From Symbiodinium microadriaticum (Eukaryota; Sar; Dinophyceae; Suessiales; Symbiodiniaceae), in assembly GCA_001939145.1 (NCBI GenBank), contig LSRX01000769.1, positions 102,156 through 166,155 on the forward strand: a stretch of DNA of 64,000 nucleotides, given 5' to 3'. The notes beneath the pieces are model-generated. The model was given only the letters and a program-made list of their open reading frames with translations, had not been told where the DNA came from and made no database searches. This document shows positions 37,288 to 48,300 of this stretch, one piece after another; within the stretch, counting starts at the first letter, position 1; each line of letters opens with the position of its first letter. The position numbers and the translations under genes were made by a program.

Positions 37288-37390
37288 CAGTACTAGTAGT
37301 AGTAATAGCAGCAGCAGTAGTAGTAGTCGTCGTCGTCGTGGTAGTGGTAGTAGCAGTGGTAGCAGTAACACGTAAGCGTGGTGGTGAGGC
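36761..37390. repeat. Trinucleotide repeat block (AGT/AGC/CGT), about 630 bp
   Basis: The largest of three trinucleotide blocks. It consists of AGT units with AGC runs (36838-36880) and a CGTAGT hexanucleotide stretch (37098-37190). The poly-Leu, poly-Val and Arg-Ser frames across it are artefacts. Confidence 0.95.
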
Positions 37391-38019
37391 TGGTGATGGT
37401 GGTGGTGCACGTGACTAAGTAACTCTCTGTCTTTTCATTTCGCCAGGGCAAAAGTGGAGGGCCAAGGGGGTTCCCTCTCCACGTTTTGTTTCGCCAAGGC
37501 TATGGTGGAGGATTGTGGCCTCCACCGCATGCGAGTGCGCCTCCGACAATAGCGGATGCCAGGCATTTCCGCCGCACATCAACCAAGGCATGGACCCCCA
37601 AAAAAGCAATGCCATGCGAGGCGAACACAAAGGTAAGTATGATCACTGCCTTCGTTGCAAGGTGCGAGCAGATGCTAGCTGCAACAGAATCGCCTTAAAA
37701 GGCACCGGCCATGGAATTAATAGTGCGTATGCAGGGCCTCACAGAGGGGGCGGACATTCGAGGATGTTGGAGGCTCCAGCGGCCCGTCTGAACTAAAGGA
37801 AAAAGCTGAACAAAACGGAGTTTCACCCCTGCCAGCCCAGGTATAAATCGAAGTCGGAGAGAAAGACTGTGCTGAACGAAGTTAGGCGAAACATGCAGGC
37901 CAGTAAAGTAAGCATGGTGACTATCGATGCCATTGGATGGAAAACAACACTCGAAGGATACAGTGCACGCGGGCACAGTGACCACATCATGGCCATGCGC
38001 TGTGTGCGCCGAATGCGGT

Positions 38020-38190
38020 GGAATATGCGCTGAATTCGCGGATTGCGCTGGAAATGAGCTGGGTCCGACTGCGCTGGACTACGCTGCATGCGCCGACTTG
38101 CGCTGATTGCGCCGAATTGTGCTGAATTGCGCCGACGGAATGCTCTGATTTGCATCGGAGTGCGCCGATTGCGTTGAATTACGCTGATTC
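38020..38190. repeat. Short degenerate repeat TGCGCCGAATT-type
   Basis: About ten imperfect copies of an 11-12 base unit (GAATTGCGCCGA and variants). Confidence 0.75.
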
Positions 38191-38374
38191 CGCCTCGATC
38201 ATGGCGCTGAAGTACTAATGTATCTTACTTTGTTCTGATCTATATTTATGTGTGCATGTATGAATATGTGTTGTATTACGTACATACATACATGAGACTT
38301 GTATGCATAGATATGTAAGTTGACGACTACTGACTAGTGGATGAGGAATAATGACTGAATACTGTTATGCACAC

Positions 38375-38880
38375 AGGATGGAACCTTGGACTTTATGGGC
38401 GCCCTTGATTGAATCAGAACTCCTACAAACCTTGAACTCCGAGGATGGAGCGTTGGCTTTCAATTGAGAACTCTCACAGACCTCGAACTCCGAGGATGGA
38501 GCCTTGGACTGATGGGGCTGCCCTTGATTGTTGAAATCAGAGTTCTGACAGACCTTGAACTCCGAGTATGGAGCGTTGGACTGATGGGGCGCCCCTGATT
38601 ATTGAATCACAGAGCTCTGCCATGACAGACCTCGAACTACGAAAATGGAGCCTTGGACTGATAAGGTGCCCCTGATTTCCTCGAACTCCGAAGATGGAGC
38701 CTTGCACTGACGGGGCGCCCCTAATTTTCTTCAAATCAGAACTCTTACAGACCTTGAACTCCGAGGGTGGAACTTTGGACTGATGGGGCACCCATGATTT
38801 GTAAACTCAAAACTCTTACAGACTTCGAAATCTCCCCTGATTTTTAAATCAGAACTGGTACAAAGCTTGAACCCTAGGAC
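38375..38880. repeat. Tandem repeat, unit about 80-110 bp
   Basis: Five or six degenerate units share AATCAGAACTCTTACAGAC, CTTGAACTCCGAGGATGGAG and GGACTGATGGGGCGCCCCTG segments. No coding potential is evident. Confidence 0.85.
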
Positions 38881-38924
38881 TGATAGGGCGACCCTGGTTT
38901 GGGTCTCTCGAGACTATCGGATTT

Positions 38925-39045
38925 GCGTTCTGGCTGTATCAAGTTTATCGGGTCTATCGGGCTTGTCGGGATTATCGGGCTTAGCGGGTTTATCGGGCTT
39001 ATCGGGTTTCGCGATTTATCGGGCTTAGCGGGTTTCGCAGAGCGT
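38925..39045. repeat. Short tandem repeat TATCGGGCT-type
   Basis: About ten imperfect copies of a 9-12 base unit (TATCGGGCTTAGCGGGTT). Confidence 0.8.
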
Positions 39046-39209
39046 GGTCGCTATTTCCGCGCGCAGTGGAACAAAAACCAGAACACCTTGTTATGCAGCG
39101 AAGCAACCGGGGTCGGGGTCTCCCCCTCATGGAAAAGTTTTGTCCGGGGTTTCTCCCCTGCGGAACTGAAACTAAAACCGGCTTTCCTCATTCCCTCCAT
39201 GCTGCTCAC

Positions 39210-40459
39210 TGCGCCTCGCGCTCACGCTTCTTGCTCCACCTTTCAGCATCTGGCTTCCATGATCCTTGTTGTTGTCGTCTGTGATCGCGGTATGCCCCTT
39301 TGGCAGCTTTCCTACAGGCTCTCCACTTCTCTTCGTCCGTCACATACCGGTCCAGGCAATAAGGGGCTCTCCCCTGGTCATCGCGTTCATTAATTGGTGA
39401 AGACGAGTTCGCTGCCGATTGGTGAGGGCAGGCGGCTTTCCAGTAGGCGAAGCAGGGGCAGGGGCATCGCGCCCCGTGTCTTCGTCATCCAAGGCGTCAT
39501 GCTCGGCTTCAGTTGTCTTTGCAATAGGAGCATCCTCCTCCTTGTCGTCTCCCTCCTTGGCAGCAGGAAAGTCGTCCTCAGTGTGCTGGTAAGTCTCAGC
39601 TCGGCAGTGGTAGGGCTCAGCCGGTGGGCTCGCCACCCCTCGGATTGGAGACCCTAGCGCGTGCAATCCAACCTCAGGCAGCACAGCTTGGCGGGGCTGA
39701 TCCTTTGTTGGCACTCCCGGGAGACTCAGGATTTCTCGAAATGGTTCGATAGTGGTGCCGGTTGCTCCCCGAGATCGCTCTATCACAGCCTGGGTGGTCT
39801 CGGTGTGCTCTTTGCGTCTCCTTTTGATCTTAGTGGAGGACGGGGGAGGGGGGGCGGGGTCAACGGAGGAGCTTGGCGAGGCTGGGATTGTCGACACTGC
39901 ATACGACACAGTTGTCCTTGGAGGGAACGTGCTTAGCATGGATTTTCCTCTTTGGGGACACCGTTGACAAAGAGGAGCTGTCACTCTGGGGGTTGCCGGC
40001 CCCACGCCAGTAGTTGTAGAGCACCGCGAGGTAGAAATCTGCCATCTCCTAGGCCCGTCGTCGGCAAACTTATTATTCGCGGCGTCCCTGCCACATTCAC
40101 GATCACGACGGTGGACTGTTCGAGGTACACGTTCCACAGAATCGCAAGGAGGTTGGTGAAGCCCTGTATACGGTGGCCGAAGGCTGTCAGGTAGCGGGCA
40201 GCAGTCTCCCGAAGAAGCAGCACGATGTATGGCAGTGGTCACCCTCCCGGAACGTTGCACAAAGAACTCCCCGGCAAAAGCGGCGGGCTGGATCTGAGCA
40301 AACTTAGTGACCTCCTTGTTCGGCAATCGCGGCAAAAGAAAGGAGGCCTGGCAGAGACGCGACGCAGGCGCCCGGGTTTAGAGGGGGTGGTGCTCAGAAC
40401 AAGGAGAGAAAGGAAGAGTCAACTGGCAGAGAGGCCACTCCCCCTTGAACCGCTCATGG
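39210..40459 (-). CDS. Retrogene candidate of unknown function behind a relict spliced leader
   Basis: Coding-like pieces on the minus strand: LLLRETAARYLTAFGHRIQG and NLLAILWNVYLEQSTVV (about 40223-40050), MADFYLAVLYNYWRGAG and VPSKDNCVVCSVDNPSL (40045-39860), an acidic Glu/Asp/Pro-rich tail with ALTNRQRTRLHQLMNAMTR (about 39700-39370), then RYVTDEEKWRACRKAAKGAY and a basic end to about 39215. The pieces are in different frames, so at least three frame changes occur. One 331-codon frame spans 40335-39340. The family is not recognised; the acidic, proline-rich and basic segments resemble a gag-like protein, which is only a guess. A copy of the spliced leader sits directly upstream, so this copy probably came from a trans-spliced mRNA. 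No poly-A tract was seen at the 3' side. Confidence 0.45.
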
Positions 40460-40481
40460 CTTGAGCCAAAATGGCTACGGC
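40460..40481 (-). other. Relict dinoflagellate spliced leader (DinoSL)
   Basis: On the minus strand this 22-base stretch matches the whole dinoflagellate spliced leader: CCGTAGCC, then ATTTTGGCTCAAG, with an allowed base in front. In living cells the leader is added to mRNA by trans-splicing and is not encoded next to genes. Its presence in genomic DNA upstream of a gene therefore marks a reverse-transcribed mRNA that re-entered the genome. CT repeats follow at its 5' side. Confidence 0.9.
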
Positions 40482-40641
40482 TCTCTCTCTCGCTCTCTCC
40501 TCTCTCTCTCTTCTTCCTTCAGGCGCAAGGGGCTCATCACACCCCCGGGTAGCTTCCCCTTGTTGTCCAAATTGCCAATGTGCTTGGGGTTTGTTTCGTC
40601 AGGGCTATGGGCGAGCATAGCTCCCTCGCCCGCGCGCTTGG

Positions 40642-40677
<36 letters not shown>

Positions 40678-40685
40678 TCTTCTCT
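40482..40685. repeat. CT microsatellites flanking the retrogene
   Basis: Two CT-rich tracts (40480-40515 and 40646-40680) separated by about 130 bases. Confidence 0.85.
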
Positions 40686-40689
40686 TGCG

Positions 40690-42185
40690 GACATGAGGAG
40701 CGTATTAGGCTCCCCGGGCCGCAGTCATGCCTGATTTTTTCGAGTTTTCGAGGTGTACAGGACTCTCTTCGGTCTTTCTCTCTCTTGCAAAGCCTTTGAT
40801 GCTTTGGGGCCAACGGATTTACCTGAAATGCTGCAAGTTCTTGGCGTCCTGAGGTTGCGGCTTTTTGTTAGACCTTGGCCGCTCCTGGCAATTCTTTCGG
40901 GGATTTCGTCGCAGTGACGAGGTCTCAGGCCGCACATGCTCGCACCACACCTGCTGAGTCCTTGCTGCCTTGAAAACCGGCCCTTCTGACAATTCGAAAG
41001 CCTACGCGTCTCAGAACCCTCGTGCTGGCTTCGCAACATGAATGCGGCTGAACGCTTGGTTAGTCTGCTTCGATCTAATGAGCAGAACAGAACGAAAGAA
41101 GCTCTGGAGATGCGAAACGCCTGGAGTTCATGTTCCGTCTTTCGAAGGAGGATCACGAGCATGGCTTACTGGATCTGATCGTCTTCCAGTCCAGTTGCAG
41201 TATGGCTAGACTTTTGAGGGCTCGCGCGCGTTGGCTCAAAAAAGACAATTCCTAAAGGAAACTTCGATGCACTCGAAGCTTCGTGATTCCAAAGCGATGG
41301 AAGCGACACTTCGTGAGCCACCCTGCCATACAACTCATTTGTAAAGCGAGATCGACGTCGCCCGGAATGAACAACGAGGCATGCTGAGGCACTCGCCTGC
41401 TCGCACTACACTCTTTCGCCAGATCTACGATCCGCTGGGTGCAATCCTGCAGAACCTTGGCACTCGGAAAGCAAGGCTGCAGGACTGCGGGCTGTTCACA
41501 TGCACACGTCCAAACGAGCTTCGTGCTTCTCGTCGCGTGTCCTCTTTGATTACAGCCTTGCAGTGGCTGACCTGCGACCGCGCCACCAAATTCGAGCAGA
41601 TGTCAGCTGCCATCAGCCGTTGCACAACCTGGGCAAGGCCTCCTTCTTCAGCTTCAAGTACGGATGGACCTTGTAGGCAAGATGATCCCAAGCAAACAGC
41701 AGGGTCATGCAGTAGGTGCTCCCGGCTCCTTTGAAGTCATCGTTGGCCTCTTCCAAGTACCTGGGTCGAAAACTCACAAACACTTCTGTCCCACTGCTTG
41801 CGTTGAAGAACCGATTGTGAGAACTTGGACATCTGTTCGTGCCTGCTTGCCATCTTGCCGAAAAGACGGACAGAGAGACCGACCGTTCGATAGTTCGATC
41901 GTCTGACCACCCGGCCGGCCGGCCCGGGCAAGCGAGCAGACAGAAAGACAGGCAGGCAAACATACACCCACCCACCGTGAAATCCTCCCTCGTAAGCCGG
42001 CATGGAAAAGAGTTTTCTCCAATTTTGTAACGGCTCTAAATTGCAGACACGTCCGGCTGGCCGCACTGGATGTCCGGAGATCTGACAGAGAGCTTCTTTA
42101 CTTTGAACAGAGCTTTGTGTGTCCGCTTTGCGCCCCCCCTCCTGCAGAATACGAAACAATTGCATGAGATTGCCGCTGGCCACAG
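40690..42185. other. No gene recognised
   Basis: Single-copy-looking DNA with only short chance frames on both strands. Confidence 0.4.
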
Positions 42186-42225
42186 GGGTTGAAACGGAGA
42201 GAGAAAGAGAGAAGCGTATGCATGT

Positions 42226-42422
42226 GTGCGTGTGTGTGTGTGTGTGTATGAATGTATGTATGTATGTATGCATGCATGCATGCATGCATGCATGCATGCA
42301 TGGATGGATGGATGGATGGATGGATGGATGGNTGCATGCATGCATGCATGCATGCATGCATGCATGGATGGATGGATGGATGGATGGATGGATGGATGGA
42401 TGGATGTATGTATGTATGTAGA
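42226..42422. repeat. TGTA/TGCA/TGGA tetranucleotide microsatellite with one undetermined base
   Basis: A block of GTGT and TGTA units changes to TGCA, then TGGA, then TGCA, TGGA and TGTA. Base 42332 is N. The open frames over it on both strands are repeat artefacts. Confidence 0.95.
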
Positions 42423-43960
42423 GAAATACACATCCTAGCAATGAGGACAAGCTCTTCCAAGGGATGAACAGGCTTCTACGATCCTTTGCACGCTGCGATG
42501 GCCCCCATGTGTCGTCTCATGCTCGGCTATGGCTCTGGACACGACAACTACGACTTCCTTCTGCTTCTCTCGCCAGACCACACTGGCTTCGGTCTTACTT
42601 TTTGTGTGTCTGCGCATGTCCCCCGACTATGCTCGATTCATGTCTGCTACATTCTGTCGCTACGCAGTTGTTCTAAGCAATAGCCGACCGAAGCTGCAGC
42701 ATTTCAGGATACAATTGCTGAGTAACAACGTCTCCCAGCACTTGTGCTCAATGTCCACCCAAACTTGCTTCAGTTTGGGACCTGGCAAGCGGCGAACGAC
42801 AAGTGTAGCTGCAGCAAACAGCACCTCTCAATAGACATGGCGGCTCCACCTTCGAAAACGGTATCCACTCGGCTCTGCCAAAACAGGGAATTGAAGTTCA
42901 GGTGACATCCTCCCGACCTTGTGCCTGCCTAGACCTTGATGCTGACTGCTCCAGAAAGCAGGACAAGCTGACTCACATACATCGAGATTGAATGCATGAG
43001 CCTCGTATGCAGGTTTCATGTTGGCCAGGAAAGTCCCAAACATCCACGACGCCATGGCCTCGCATGCTGAGCGAATCACTTCGGGCTTTGCGTGCCGTGG
43101 GCCCTCCCATCATGGACGCACATCAGCGATGATCCACGTCTGTCCCTTGCAACTTCACCCGCTCCTTTGTGCAATCGTGAGAGGTTTCCGATCTGTCCGT
43201 GGATTGGCAAGCTCTCAGCGTAAGGATGAGCTCAACAGTTTGGCTTTGTCTGTCTTTCGATGTTGTCCTGGAGCTTACGATTATACGTATCGAAGTCTAG
43301 GCTGCAAGGTGAGGGGATAAATAAATCGCATTGTATCTGCCGGAGGCTTCCAATACAGGTCTGTTTTGGGGTTGTAAGCCTTGGCATGCCTGACTCTGTC
43401 TTGGAACCTAGACAGCTGAGGGGCAGAGGGCTGGTAAGCAACAGTTCTGCGAGATCTCAAGGTCACACGCCCCAGCCACGGATTCCCACGATCGCAAGGC
43501 CCTTCGCACTGGCTTTCAACCGCACATATCGGGGAGACTACGTGGCATTCGAGCATGGTCGATATTTTTATGAGCAGAACAAAATTCGAAGGGTTAGGAC
43601 CTTAGACCTTGGAAACCCGGCAACACCTTAATCATTACCATTGCATTACTGGGGACAGGCCAAATCGGCCGCCGATCTCCCGTCACCGTCAGAAACCCAA
43701 GTGCAGGTGATGTGATAGTTGTTCAAGCAGCGGTGTACTACCAACAGGCCCTTACCGCATCTCCCACATTACGTGTTGCTGAGCAGTTGCTGTTCGGCAA
43801 TGCCGAGAAGAGAGTTACGGGGAAGGCCTATGACGAGAATGATCCCAAAGTCTACGAGTTGACTCATCGCAGAAGTCGGCACATCCCATGCAGTGTGGGT
43901 GCGTGTGTGTTTGTGTGTTTTCGTGTTTGGGTGTGTTTGTGTACATATCTGCAGTCGATA
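42423..43960. other. No gene recognised
   Basis: No motif could be assigned. A minus-strand frame near 43079-42960 (EAMASWMFGTFLANMKPAYE) is hydrophobic but anonymous. A short GT-rich patch lies at about 43897-43945. Confidence 0.35.
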
Positions 43961-43965
43961 CCGCT

Positions 43966-44934
43966 GCCATGAAGGCCTTCCTCTCACATCTTTTCCGCGA
44001 CACAAAACGGAGCTGTCCGGCTGTATATGCACGCGGGCACTTTACTAGCGATTTTGTTTTTGTCTCTCAGTGGGATACGTCTAGGTCAACCAAATGCCCA
44101 AACTATGATGCTGAGGATTCCCGCCATCATCGCGTTTTTGAGTGTCCAGCATGTGAGCATTTGCGTGTCGTGTACCATGATGTTTTCCGATTTCTCGGAA
44201 GCTTGCCTGAAACAGTTTGGAAATTCGCACTCACTCCAGTGGTTGTTGAATCGTGGTCCGTGGTGCATCCCTTGTGTTGTGCGGAAAATGTTGTGGTGAG
44301 ACTGCCGCAACACCGGGAACATGTCGACGTTTTGTTGATGGCCCGTATGTTTTCCAAAATATCGTTTGTTTTCGGTTACGGCTGCTGCTGCAGTGGTAGC
44401 CGACATGGATTGTTCTGGGGATGGTTTTGCCTGGGATGGAGCAAAGCAGTCCTAGAGCCGAGATTTTGGGATTCTTGCGGGCCGACAGTCCGTCCAGTGC
44501 ACTGTGCACAGTGATTGTAACTACGTGGTTGAAACTGCTAACCTTCGCATGAGCATGTGCAGGCTGGACAGAAAACACCACACATGGAACATGATGATCT
44601 GTGTCCGAGCGGGCCTTTCGGCCAGGTTACTCTGGCTAAAACTAAAGCCCACACATCATTAGATGATGCCGCAGACCATTTTGAAAAGCTTTGTTGCCAT
44701 TGCAACGAGCTGGCAGATGCAGTGGCAAAGAAGGCTGTCAAACAATCGAGGCTGGTATTCTTCGCGCAGTTACAAGCCTTACACTTACACAGCAAGCAAC
44801 TGCAGATGAACAAAATGGTTGCACGATGTCGCTCGTTTCTCGCTGACTGCGAAGTGCTCCAGCTCAGAGACACTCCCAGTTTGAAACTTCGGTGCTTGAT
44901 GTACGTGGGTCAAGCTTTTTCCATGTCGCAATGA
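43966..44934 (+). pseudogene. LINE 3' end: Cys/His knuckle and RNase H remnant
   Basis: On the plus strand the frame from about 43966 reads CPNYDAEDSRHHRVFECPAC, a CxxxxxxxxHxxxxC arrangement like the zinc knuckle at the end of many non-LTR reverse transcriptases. Further on, 44557-44934 reads VTLAKTKAHTSLDDAADHF and CNELADAVAKKAVKQ, the late RNase H motifs (KAHT and NELADxxAK) with the final catalytic Asp. Between them the frame shifts. This is the decayed 3' end of a dinoflagellate LINE with an RNase H domain. It need not belong to the endonuclease fragment at 4918-5714, which is in the other orientation. Confidence 0.65.
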
Positions 44935-45650
44935 TGGAAGGTTCAATCCTCCATTCCTTTCCTTACACGAAAGAGTTTGGCAAGACTCCCCTTGTGCACG
45001 GGCTCAGCAGCTAATGTGGGCTGAGAACCATGAGCATGCGAACACGTCCTTCGCCGAACTGCTTGTGAACTTTATCCATACGGCTAGGATTCGACCGCCC
45101 ATCAAAATTCAATAATTCAGGCAAAATCTAAAGTATCCACGGCGTTGTTTCCATATGCGAGGCACACCGTGCTTGTGATGCGCCTCTTGCAGCATGTGAT
45201 TTCGCGGAGGATTTGAGAGCTTTGCAAGCCACTCTCACTTGGTTCCGCGAGCGAGGTGTAGCATTGCTGCCGGGTGATGTGGTCTTGAACGCACGTTCCC
45301 TTTACATCATCGGGTAAACCGCCCCACCAAAGGAGTTTCGCGTCACGTAACGCATAGTTGCCATCAAGTGGACACTGCCAGAAATCATTACGCAATGCCC
45401 TGCCAGCTTGACTTGCATGTCAGCTCTGAAAATTGAACTGTTCTTTCACTTGTAGCTTCGTATAGCCCTCAGTGGCTTCAACTTCGTACAGTGTCTTTGT
45501 TTAGCGATTTAGCGATGAGTGACGGGTCCACGCAATGCTGGGGCGCGTTCACAGCAGACATCTGCACAAAGCGTCAAAGTCAAGATGTTTGTTTGCTTGC
45601 TTGCCTGTGTGTTTGTATTCGCGCCTGGGCGTGCGCGTTTGCGCGCAAGT
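44935..45650. other. No gene recognised
   Basis: No conserved motif was seen. Confidence 0.4.
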
Positions 45651-45654
45651 CAGT

Positions 45655-45804
45655 GTCAGTGTGTGTATATGTGTGTGTGTGTGTGTGCGTGTGGGTGCGT
45701 GCTTGTGTGTGTGTGTGCGCATGTTTTATTTTTTCTGTGTGTGTGTGTGTGCGCGTGTGCTTGTGTGTATATGTATGTATGTATGTATATATATATATAT
45801 ATAT
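45655..45804. repeat. GT, TATG and AT microsatellite
   Basis: A GT-rich stretch passes into TATG units and an (AT) run near 45784-45804, followed by a C run. Confidence 0.9.
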
Positions 45805-46399
45805 GCTACCCCCCCCCCGCCATGAATCCGCAATTATACACCAGAAAAAGTGCCCTGCCAACCGAAACCCCCTAACCCCAAACCCCAAAAAATCAAAGAC
45901 TCCAGGAGGCGTGGCGCGGCATCACCTGAGCTGGGCGGAAAGTGCACACCACAGAGTACAAACACGTCTTACACACAGTAAAAAATCCAACTTTCGTTCC
46001 GCTCCCATGGCCCGCTGTTTTTAAGTGAAGCATTGCTCCGTTAAGCTTCTCACTTAGTAAGCGCTTTCAGGAGCAAAGCATACTCTAGCTGGGTGAGACC
46101 TCTTTCCTCGTCATCGTCGTCGTGCGTGTAGCAGTTGCCCTTGCAGCGCCGCACCATTGTTCCTTATACATGACCAGGACTTTGAACACAACAGTGCTGT
46201 TACATTACTACGACATACTAACCACGACTAAGAGTCCCTTCGGAAAGCTTACGAAGCGGCGAGGCCACTCCACGGGAGCTCTGGGCACGACCGTTGGGTC
46301 CGTCGGCACAACACCCAAAACTAACTTGAGGATGTCATCTGCGACACACACTTGGAAATGCTGCCATACCACCACATCAAAGGACCAAGTCTCCATGGC

Positions 46400-46955
46400 G
46401 TCTGCTTTGCAGGGAAGATCTCCGACTCGACCTGTTCCTACGATAGGCTTCTCAGGTTGCGGCAGCTTCGCGCCGACTGTTTCCTGAAGTAATCCATGTG
46501 ACTAGTAGTTTGAAAGGCTGGGACCTCATGACCACGATCTTCTTGCAGCACCCAAAAGGCCGATGTAATGGCTGACAGAGTATAAGATACAGGGTTTTTG
46601 CCTACACGAGATTTACCGATCCAGATAATGGCATGCTCCAAGACGGGGGCAGGATGGGGGCCATGATGTGGTTCAAAGCCCAAGGCGTCAGGCTCTTGAA
46701 CGTCAAGGGCCACTCCTTGATAGTGCTGGCCTGAGACCCTTGTTACACTAGCCATGAGATCACACATGCTACGAGGCTACAGGAAAGTTGTGGCACTCAC
46801 ACAAGTTTGAGTAGCAGAAGAGACGCTTGCATCTGGAGGCTTTATGAGGCAGCACCCATGTTCGCTGCTCGTACAAGCCGGTGCACTTCTCCACACAAAG
46901 ATCCCAACCTCACAATATCGAAACCGGTGCCCTGCCCATCATTACCTGCTTTTTC
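46400..46955 (-). pseudogene. Scrambled remnant of the P-loop gene and transposase
   Basis: The segment 46438-46767 encodes AIIWIGKSRVGKNPVSYTLS and HEVPAF, a degenerate copy of the P-loop gene at 61733-63429, with the Walker A Ser changed to Asn. Directly beside it, 46400-46490 matches the N-terminal part of the same gene (about 63235-63320), so the order of segments is swapped. At 46800-46955 the DNA matches the zinc-ribbon part of the transposase (about 60380-60580). The remnant therefore holds pieces of both genes of the nearby transposon and is dead. Confidence 0.7.
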
Positions 46956-47239
46956 CTTATCTCTTTCATTCAGAAAACAGAATTAATCCTCCACAGCAAA
47001 ATGAACCCCAATACACCTACGGCTACATACCTCAAAATTTTTTTGGCCATGGGCCCAGAACTTGAGCCAAGACATTTTTTAAGTGCGGCTGAGTCGCTGT
47101 TCGATGCCGACGCCAGTAAAGTCCGGACAATAGACCAACAACATGTACACACACACAGATGGTAATATGCGTGTTATACATGTGTCATGCTCATACAAAG
47201 AAAACAGGGCTCTGTACTAACATGCTGTAATACACCATT

Positions 47240-47500
47240 CTCCGGTATGTAACACGCATGCACATACCACGCATGTTGTTTATGTGTTGTGAGTGATAGG
47301 GCAGAACAGCCGTATCACTTGAGCACGAGTGACATGAACGACTGCATGTGTATATACCATTTGTCATTTGCCGATATGTACACGCATGCGCATACCATAC
47401 ATGCTGCCTTTATCTGTTGTGAGTGATAGGGCACCGCTGCCGTATCACTTGAGCACGAGTGACAGAAACTACTGCATATGTATGCGGATGGTTGGCAACA
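47240..47500. repeat. Direct tandem duplication, unit about 130 bp
   Basis: Two units share GTGAGTGATAGGGCA, CGTATCACTTGAGCACGAG and ACACGCATGC segments at a spacing of about 130 bases. Confidence 0.8.
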
Positions 47501-47796
47501 TAACTCATACCAGGCGGTCATCCGAATGGACACTGTTTGAGTGTTTTCGTTCACATCGTTTCATGGGGTTGCGAAAGAAGCAACAAGAGCAACACAACAA
47601 GAAGTGACACCTTCTACAACACAGTACAGCAGAATAAGCATGCGAAGCGCTTTTTTCGGCCATCAGATGCAGCAGAAAGTGCGGTCTGAGGGCGTTTTCG
47701 GGCCATCATCAGATACACCAGAAAAGTGCGGTCTGAAGGAGGTTGTCATTCGAAGCTACCTCACGCGAGCGAAGATCTGAGTCATCATAGACAGGC

Positions 47797-48056
47797 TTAC
47801 TTCAAAAACATGCGCATATTCTCAGCGCACAATTCGCCAAAATTAAGCCACAGGTCCTCATTACGGTACCAGTACTCGTATTGAGCAGACCTCAGTTTGG
47901 CACATAGCTGTCTACTGCCAGCATTGGTGTGCTGGTTGACTTTGACCCGATCCTTCAAAAACCTCCAACAGCGATCGATAATCAGTGTTCCAGACTTCAC
48001 AACGATCTTCTTGTTGGACTTAGGGATCTTGTGGGTCACGACATTAACATACTTGG
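47797..48056 (-). pseudogene. ISXO2/Merlin-like transposase, C-terminal part (split gene)
   Basis: The minus-strand frame reads KYVNVVTHKIPKSNKKIVV, then KSGTLIIDRCWRFLKDR and RSAQYEYWYRNEDLW, ending in a stop at 47797. This is the end of an ISXO2-like DDE transposase of the kind common in dinoflagellates; the GTxIIDRxWRxLK segment carries the third acidic residue. The N-terminal part is at 59732-60836 on the same strand. The two halves are separated by an 11.66-kb insertion and rejoin in frame at the codon CAT/CCC (peptide QH-PK) when it is removed. As it stands the protein cannot be made. Confidence 0.85.
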
Positions 48057-48064
48057 GATGCTGC
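48057..48064. repeat. Target-site duplication, left copy (GATGCTGC)
   Basis: Eight bases, identical to 59724-59731, directly outside the terminal inverted repeats of the inserted element. Confidence 0.85.
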
Positions 48065-48300
48065 GGTAGCGGTGTCGCTTCCGACCCCCCAAAAGCTGTC
48101 ACTTCCGACCCCCCACAACCCGGACAGCCCGGACAACCCGGACAACAGCCCGGACAAACAAATAATACAGCCCGGACAACCCCACAAACAGCCCGGACAG
48201 CCCGGACAAACAAACATGACAATCCCACAGACAGTCCGGACAACAGCCCGGACAAATTAACAGCACAGCCCGGACAACCCCACAGACAGCCCGGGGCAAC
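48065..48300. repeat. Left terminal inverted repeat with CCCGGACAAC array
   Basis: About 50 bases of unique terminus, then about 180 bases of CCCGGACAGCCCGGACAAC units interrupted by AAACAAAC-type spacers. It is the inverted counterpart of 59480-59723. Confidence 0.85.

Noticed and set aside
36808..37410. 200-codon Leu/Arg/Thr frame and the opposite Val/Ser/Arg frame
   Set aside because: Pure translation of the AGT/CGT repeat block.
42036..42467. Frames with His-Pro-Ser-Ile and Met-His-Ala-Cys repeats
   Set aside because: Translation of the TGCA/TGGA microsatellite; the block also contains an undetermined base.
45491..46024. 177-codon Cys/Val-rich frame
   Set aside because: Most of it is a translated GT microsatellite.
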